Positions 14,236 through 17,766 of a stretch of DNA of 17,766 nt are shown here, one piece after another (the first letter of the stretch is position 1; every line of letters starts with the position of its first letter). The stretch is from an uncultured Lachnospiraceae bacterium. GTDB lineage: Bacteria > Bacillota > Clostridia > Lachnospirales > Lachnospiraceae. A program made the translations under genes and the position numbers. The stretch spans positions 1 through 17,766 of the forward strand of contig URRQ01000043.1 in assembly GCA_900550235.1 (NCBI GenBank). The letters are read 5' to 3'. Below the pieces are notes generated by a model. The model did not search any database. It was not told the origin of the DNA and saw nothing but the letters and a program-made list of their open reading frames with translations.

Positions 14236-15612
14236 CTATTTTGATTTTTTCCTTCCCATTTCCGTAAGAACTTTCCGAAACTGAAAATAAAATAACACCG
14301 CAGTAAATGTTACAGCAAAAAAGTCTGCAATCGGTTCCGCTAGATAAACCGCCATTGTCTGATTAGATGTCCAGATATGTGGCACGATATAAATGAGAGG
14401 AAGTAACAAAATAAACTTTCTCATTACTGCTACAATAATCGAAGATTTTGCATTTCCAATCGACATAAATGTCATTTGACATGCTATTTGAATTCCGAAC
14501 AGTAGCATACTTGCCATATAAATCCGCAATGCATCTTTTGTAAAAACAATCAATGCAGAGTCTGAGGTAAACATTGCTGCAAATACCTGTGGGAACAACA
14601 TAACCAGCCCCCATAAAAGAGTAGAATAAACAAGGCTCGATTTTAAAAGCAGCCAAAATGCACCCTTTACACGTTCTTTGTTTCCAGCGCCATAATTATA
14701 ACTAATGATTGGCTGTGCTCCTTGTCCAACTCCCTGAAGCGGTAACATTGCAAATTGCATAACACTGGTCAATATCGTCATAGCTCCTACTGCAATATCT
14801 CCACCATATTTCAAAAGAGAGGAATTAAAACAAACCGAAATAATACTCTCACTAGACTGCATGATAAACATAGATGATCCAAGTGCCAGACACGGAAGAA
14901 TGATTTCTTTTTTTAATCCCATATTCTCTTTTTTTATTCGCAAAGTCGTTTTTTTTCCAAAAAGGAAGGTAAGAATCCATATGCAGGAACATGCCTGTGA
15001 AATAATTGTTGCAAGTGCTGCTCCCCGCACTCCCATTTTTAATCCAAAAATGAAAATTGGATCTAATATAATATTAACAACTGCACCAATTAAAACTGAA
15101 AGCATTCCCGTTTTTGCAAATCCCTGTGCTGTAATAAATGCATTCATTCCCAATGTCAGTTGTACAAAGATCGTACCAATCGAATAAATATTCATATACT
15201 GAGTCGCATATTCGATTGTATTGCCACTTGCACCAAATGCAAGAAGCATATTCTGGTTCCAAAGCAACAAAATCACTGTCAAAACCGCCGAAATGATCAA
15301 CTGCATTGCGAAACAGTTTCCAAGAGTTTTCTCTGCTTTTTCTTTGTCTCCCTTTCCCATGAATATGGAAGCACGCGGTGCACCTCCATTTCCCACAAGT
15401 GCTGCAAACGCTGATACTAACATAATCAAAGGCATACAGACACCTACTCCAGTCAGCGCCAACGCACCTTCTTTTGGTATATGTCCAATATACATACGGT
15501 CAACGATATTATAAAGCATATTGATTAATTGTGCGGCTACCGTTGGAAGTGCCAAACGCATTAAAAGCTTTCCCAATGGTTCTTTTGCCAGAAAGTCTTT
15601 CTCATTATTCAT
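14236..15612 (-). CDS. MATE family multidrug efflux transporter, MepA type
   Basis: 458 residues with about 12 hydrophobic segments in two MatE repeats. The N-terminus (EPLGKLLMRLALPTVAAQLINMLYNIVDRMYIGHIP) is typical of the MepA/NorM-like branch; the second repeat has the QGAQPIISYNYGAGN signature. Such pumps export cationic drugs or dyes in exchange for Na+ or H+ at the cytoplasmic membrane. Its start overlaps the last 8 nt of a marR gene, so both are made from one promoter and the regulator probably controls the pump, as with MepR-MepA in Staphylococcus. The substrate cannot be deduced. A strong terminator follows. Confidence 0.93.
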   Translation of the reverse strand: MNNEKDFLAKEPLGKLLMRLALPTVAAQLINMLYNIVDRMYIGHIPKEGALALTGVGVCMPLIMLVSAFAALVGNGGAPRASIFMGKGDKEKAEKTLGNCFAMQLIISAVLTVILLLWNQNMLLAFGASGNTIEYATQYMNIYSIGTIFVQLTLGMNAFITAQGFAKTGMLSVLIGAVVNIILDPIFIFGLKMGVRGAALATIISQACSCIWILTFLFGKKTTLRIKKENMGLKKEIILPCLALGSSMFIMQSSESIISVCFNSSLLKYGGDIAVGAMTILTSVMQFAMLPLQGVGQGAQPIISYNYGAGNKERVKGAFWLLLKSSLVYSTLLWGLVMLFPQVFAAMFTSDSALIVFTKDALRIYMASMLLFGIQIACQMTFMSIGNAKSSIIVAVMRKFILLLPLIYIVPHIWTSNQTMAVYLAEPIADFFAVTFTAVLFYFQFRKVLTEMGRKKSK

Positions 15613-16057
15613 TATCCATTCTCCTCTTCATTGCGTTCATTGTATTTTCTACCATTCGGTCATTTAACTTGATGTACAACCTGCGCTCCTCTTCTGAAAA
15701 ACCACGAAATAACTCTTTCTCAAATTCATTTTGAGTACTTTCGATAAGGTCAGTGATTGGTTTTGCCTCTGCTAACAGTGATAAATGAATTTTTCTTCGA
15801 TCCTTTTGATCCTGTTCCCTTTCAAGCATTCCTTTCTGAATCAGACTGTCCACTGCAAGAGATACATTCCCTTTGGAAAGTTTTCGCAGTTCTACAATAT
15901 CTCCTGCTGTATCTTTTCCCGGATTATTATGCAGAAAACTGATAATCTTTCCTTCAATCAGCGTCAATTGATATTTCCCACAAATCATTTTAATCATCCT
16001 GTCATGCAGTTTCACCATTCCATGAACGGTCATCAGAAAGTCAGTTGCCCCTGCCAT
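15605..16057 (-). CDS. MarR-family transcriptional regulator
   Basis: 150 residues. Winged helix at about 30-95: GKYQLTLIEGKIISFLHNN, then DIVELRKLSKGNVSLAVDSLIQKGMLER (recognition helix), and wing DQKDRRKIHLSL with the conserved D-x-R-R. Flanking helices (1-25 and 98-150) form the dimer interface. AAAGGAGGGG precedes ATG. It is the first gene of the marR-MATE operon and likely represses its own promoter; two inverted repeats around the -35/-10 region are candidate operators. The inducing ligand is unknown. Confidence 0.93.
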   Translation of the reverse strand: MAGATDFLMTVHGMVKLHDRMIKMICGKYQLTLIEGKIISFLHNNPGKDTAGDIVELRKLSKGNVSLAVDSLIQKGMLEREQDQKDRRKIHLSLLAEAKPITDLIESTQNEFEKELFRGFSEEERRLYIKLNDRMVENTMNAMKRRMDNE

Positions 16058-16089
16058 ACAACCCCTCCTTTTTCGTTTCTTTTAAAACT

Positions 16090-16103
16090 GTTCTTTTTAG
16101 AAC
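16090..16103. promoter_or_regulatory. Candidate MarR operator in the leader
   Basis: GTTCT-TTTT-AGAAC is a 14-bp inverted repeat with 5-bp perfect arms, just downstream of the -10 box in the marR leader, a position where a bound repressor would block transcription. Confidence 0.45.
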
Positions 16104-16110
16104 TTTTAAT

Positions 16111-16138
16111 ATTATAACGCTTTATAAAAAAATGTCAA
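16111..16138 (-). promoter_or_regulatory. Promoter of the marR-MATE operon
   Basis: On the minus strand the -35 is TTGACA (16133-16138) and the -10 is TATAAT (16111-16116), both perfect consensus, with a 16-bp spacer. Such a strong promoter fits a gene pair held off by its own repressor. Confidence 0.85.
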
Positions 16139-16163
16139 GTAAAAATATAGCTTGATTTTTACT
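16138..16163. repeat. Inverted repeat upstream of the marR -35
   Basis: AGTAAAAAT (16138-16146) and ATTTTTACT (16155-16163) are perfect 9-bp arms around 8 nt. The inner edge touches the -35 box. It could be a second operator of the MarR protein. Confidence 0.4.
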
Positions 16164-16380
16164 AAAAAAGCACATAGATAAATTTCTACATGCTTTAACA
16201 TTTTTATAAAATTATATCATTTTTTCTCCATCCAATACTTTTCATTCAACAATTGTTGACTCTATCAAAGGGGAATTTGTCATCAATATCCGTGATTGAT
16301 TCCAAACAAATTTAGAGGCAACTCTTTTTTCAATCAGAGGGGTTGATTTTTAATACTTTTTTATTAGCATCCTCCCCGTT
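16164..16380. other. Intergenic region with a 14-bp perfect palindrome; no gene seen
   Basis: No ORF with an RBS is visible on either strand. It holds the perfect palindrome TCAACAATTGTTGA (16246-16259). Near 16332-16350 a short AATCA/TGATT stem followed by T or A runs may be a weak terminator for the operon to the right. Otherwise AT-rich and featureless to me. Confidence 0.4.
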
Positions 16381-16566
16381 TTATGAAAAAATCAATTGTA
16401 CAAGTAAAAGAAAAACAAAAATACCAATAAAATAAGAAAGTGGCATTTTAATATAATTCTTTTTAAAAACGCTCTTTTCATTAAAAATTTTTGTTATTCC
16501 CATATCAACAGCAACTACTAAAGCCATACACACAATAGCTGATAACAATGTATAAATAATCTGCAT
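16381..16566 (-). CDS. Small two-TM protein of unknown function
   Basis: 61 residues from ATG 16566; AGGAGG lies 7 nt upstream, which rules out the in-frame TTG at 16572. Two hydrophobic helices (about 3-24, IIYTLLSAIVCMALVVAVDMGI, and 43-60, LSYFIGIFVFLLLVQLIF) flank a basic loop FNEKSVFKKNYIK, predicting a hairpin with both ends outside or both inside. It is the last gene of a minus-strand run of small genes. Function unknown. Confidence 0.65.
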   Translation of the reverse strand: MQIIYTLLSAIVCMALVVAVDMGITKIFNEKSVFKKNYIKMPLSYFIGIFVFLLLVQLIFS

Positions 16567-16603
16567 AGACAATCCTCCTTTTTCTACTAAAAGTTATCCT
16601 TTT

Positions 16604-16809
16604 TTATAAATGCTTCCAACGGATAAAAATAAATAAACTAATCAGAAAATAATAACAGGCAGAAATTCCTAAGCCATCATGATATATCTGTTCCAAAGAA
16701 TACTCTCTTATCAATCCTAACACAATACTAGCCCCTAAAAGACATGCCGGAATAACTAAGTACAACAGGGCAAACACTTGTTTTTTTGTTTTTTTGTTTT
16801 TTCATTCAT
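16604..16809 (-). pseudogene. Small two-TM protein gene, out of frame through an 8-bp repeat
   Basis: A start ATG at 16809 has AGGTGA about 7 nt upstream and reads MNEKTKKQKNKCLPCCT then stops. The -1 frame contains a good membrane protein of about 58 residues from VFALLYLVIPACLLGASIVLGL to the end at 16604 (second helix about YYFLISLFIFI), but has no start of its own. The two are separated by tandem copies of AAAAAAAC. Removing one 8-bp copy restores a perfect frame: MNEKTKKQ followed by VFALLYLVI. So the gene is intact apart from one extra repeat. Possible meanings: phase variation, ribosomal or transcriptional slippage, or a recent mutation. It lies between two small membrane genes of the same strand. 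Function unknown. Confidence 0.65.
16780..16802. repeat. 8-bp tandem repeat (GTTTTTTT)n at the 5' end of a gene
   Basis: Plus strand: G T7, G T7, G T6 C, that is two perfect 8-bp units and one imperfect unit. It lies within the first 30 bases of a small membrane gene and puts it out of frame. Confidence 0.85.
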
Positions 16810-16883
16810 TTTAACATCACCTATTCTTACATTTTTTATCTCCCATGACTTTTATAAACTGTAAATGCTCGTTTTCCAATCCT

Positions 16884-17189
16884 TTATTCTCGCTTTTTGT
16901 TATTTTTATTAACAATCATAAGAGAATCCACATATTGTTTTGCTTCTACTAAATCCATACCGGTAATCTCTCTCACTTTTTTCACAGCTTCTACTTCCTT
17001 ACCACTATTTTTAAAATGAAGAATAAGTTCTTTATCTTCGTCAGATATATAATATGTTGCTAACTGGTTATTTCCGGTCATTTTACACAAAGCATCAATC
17101 TGTTTCTGCTGTGCCTTTATTTGTTTTTTCAATTTATCAATTTTATATAAACATAAAATTCCTATGATGATTATTAGTAAGTATGCCAT
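16884..17189 (-). CDS. Membrane-anchored protein with ribosomal L7/L12 C-terminal-like domain
   Basis: 101 residues. N-terminal membrane helix (about 2-15, AYLLIIIIGILCLY), a basic coiled stretch KIDKLKKQIKAQQKQIDALCK (16-36), a linker, then a domain (about 50-92) with ELILHFKNSGKEVEAVKKVREITGMDLVEAKQYVDSL. The tail of this matches the L7/L12 CTD pattern KVxVIKxVRxxTGLxLKEAKxLV, the surface that in ribosomes recruits translation GTPases. It ends NKNNKKRE. Strong RBS AGGAGGAG, whose first bases overlap the stop of the upstream gene. Such membrane-tethered L12-like proteins are seen in Firmicutes as uncharacterised proteins; a ribosomal role is not implied. Confidence 0.75.
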   Translation of the reverse strand: MAYLLIIIIGILCLYKIDKLKKQIKAQQKQIDALCKMTGNNQLATYYISDEDKELILHFKNSGKEVEAVKKVREITGMDLVEAKQYVDSLMIVNKNNKKRE

Positions 17190-17203
17190 AAATAAATCTC
17201 CTC

Positions 17204-17581
17204 CTACATGAATTCAAACTTTGCAGCCAAATCAGGATAACCGATTTTTATACATTTTATAAATTGATTTCTTTCTTTTACCACCCAATTACAATAAGCA
17301 AATAGCATAACAAAAAAAGCAAACACGAAAACAACGAGTACAGATATGACAGCGATAAATTTGTCTTCAATATTTATTATATTAAAGATAAACATTGTCA
17401 AAAACATAAGTGTTAAAAAAATAGTGAGCCGCTTAAAGGTTTTGAGTCTTGCATGATATAGATTGGAAACCATCTGAAAAATCCCATCAACTTCTTCATA
17501 AGAATATAAACCGGTTTTCAATTTATTCTGCATCTTCTTATCTAAGCCTTTGTTCCACCAATATCTCATATTGTATGACAT
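17204..17581 (-). CDS. Unrecognised two-TM membrane protein
   Basis: 125 residues. Polar N-terminal third with aromatic motif MRYWWNKGLDKKMQNKLKTGLYSYEEVDGIF, two hydrophobic helices (about 52-70, LTIFLTLMFLTMFIFNII, and 75-97, FIAVISVLVVFVFAFFVMLF), and a cytoplasmic-looking tail VVKERNQFIKCIKIGYPDLAAKFEF. AAGGAG lies 8-9 nt before ATG. Its stop TAG is embedded in the RBS of the L7/L12-like gene, so the two are coupled. I do not recognise the family. Confidence 0.7.
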   Translation of the reverse strand: MSYNMRYWWNKGLDKKMQNKLKTGLYSYEEVDGIFQMVSNLYHARLKTFKRLTIFLTLMFLTMFIFNIINIEDKFIAVISVLVVFVFAFFVMLFAYCNWVVKERNQFIKCIKIGYPDLAAKFEFM

Positions 17582-17626
17582 AGCATTTTCTCCTTTGACA
17601 TCAAAGTTTATAACTCATTTTCCGTT

Positions 17627-17766
17627 CTATACTCTTTTACCGGTTTTAAATATGCAGTTGATATTTCTCGCCTTAAAGTACAGTTCTATTTCTTTTTTTA
17701 GGTCCTCAATTTCTTCTTGTGGAAAGTTAAAATCATCCAGCCAAATCATCATGCTTTCTTTTTCAT
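17627..17766 (-). CDS. Partial or very small ORF at the right edge, unknown
   Basis: The frame ending with TAG at 17627-17629 reads WLDDFNFPQEEIEDLKKEIE, then LYFKARNINCIFKTGKRV, a helical, charged and soluble sequence that looks coding. It either starts at the double ATG 17747-17752 (41 residues, weak RBS) or, more likely, continues upstream beyond the window since the frame is open to 17766 (EKES before the Met). It precedes the membrane gene at 17581 by 45 bp. No function recognised. Confidence 0.5.
   Translation of the reverse strand, partial: EKESMMIWLDDFNFPQEEIEDLKKEIELYFKARNINCIFKTGKRV

Noticed and set aside
1..17766. CRISPR arrays, tRNA or rRNA genes, complete insertion sequences
   Set aside because: No regularly spaced repeats, no tRNA cloverleaf or rRNA core sequences, and no transposase motifs were seen.

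Overview
The window looks like an AT-rich Clostridia chromosome, most likely Lachnospiraceae. This rests on AGGAGG-type ribosome binding sites almost everywhere, on protein sequences typical of that group (KdpD, KtrAB, MepA-type MATE), and on a Tn916-like tyrosine recombinase remnant at the left edge. Species cannot be named from sequence alone.

Layout. 1-843 is accessory debris: the catalytic part of a minus-strand tyrosine recombinase that lost its N-terminal half, abutting a plus-strand remnant of the C-terminus of a dUTPase, then a hairpin and a small XRE-type regulator. 926-13977 is a potassium-homeostasis island, all on the minus strand and read right to left: a small membrane protein (66 aa), a 33-aa hydrophobic peptide, a KdpF-like 27-aa peptide, kdpA, kdpB, kdpC, a kinase-less KdpD, then ktrB, ktrA, two small ORFs in one frame, a KdpD split in two by an in-frame stop, and kdpE. 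14236-16057 is a marR-MATE efflux pair with a near-consensus promoter and a terminator. 16381-17766 is a run of small, mostly membrane-bound genes, including a membrane-anchored protein with a ribosomal L7/L12 C-terminal-like domain and a gene thrown out of frame by an 8-bp repeat.

How the genes fit together. KdpFABC (P-type ATPase) and KtrAB (channel-like transporter with RCK gating ring) both import K+. Both KdpD-like proteins retain the motif reported for c-di-AMP binding in the KdpD universal-stress domain (SxS, exactly 20 residues, then FTxx). Only one of them has a kinase. The kdp and ktr promoter regions share an 18-bp tandem-repeat element (half-sites 11 bp apart) lying 85-87 bp upstream of the first start codon in both cases, a good candidate for the KdpE operator. 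The most unusual features are this shared operator, the duplicated KdpD sensors (one kinase-less, one split by TGA immediately followed by ATG), the nearby small ORF pair split by an in-frame TAG, and the 8-bp repeat that may act as a phase-variation switch.
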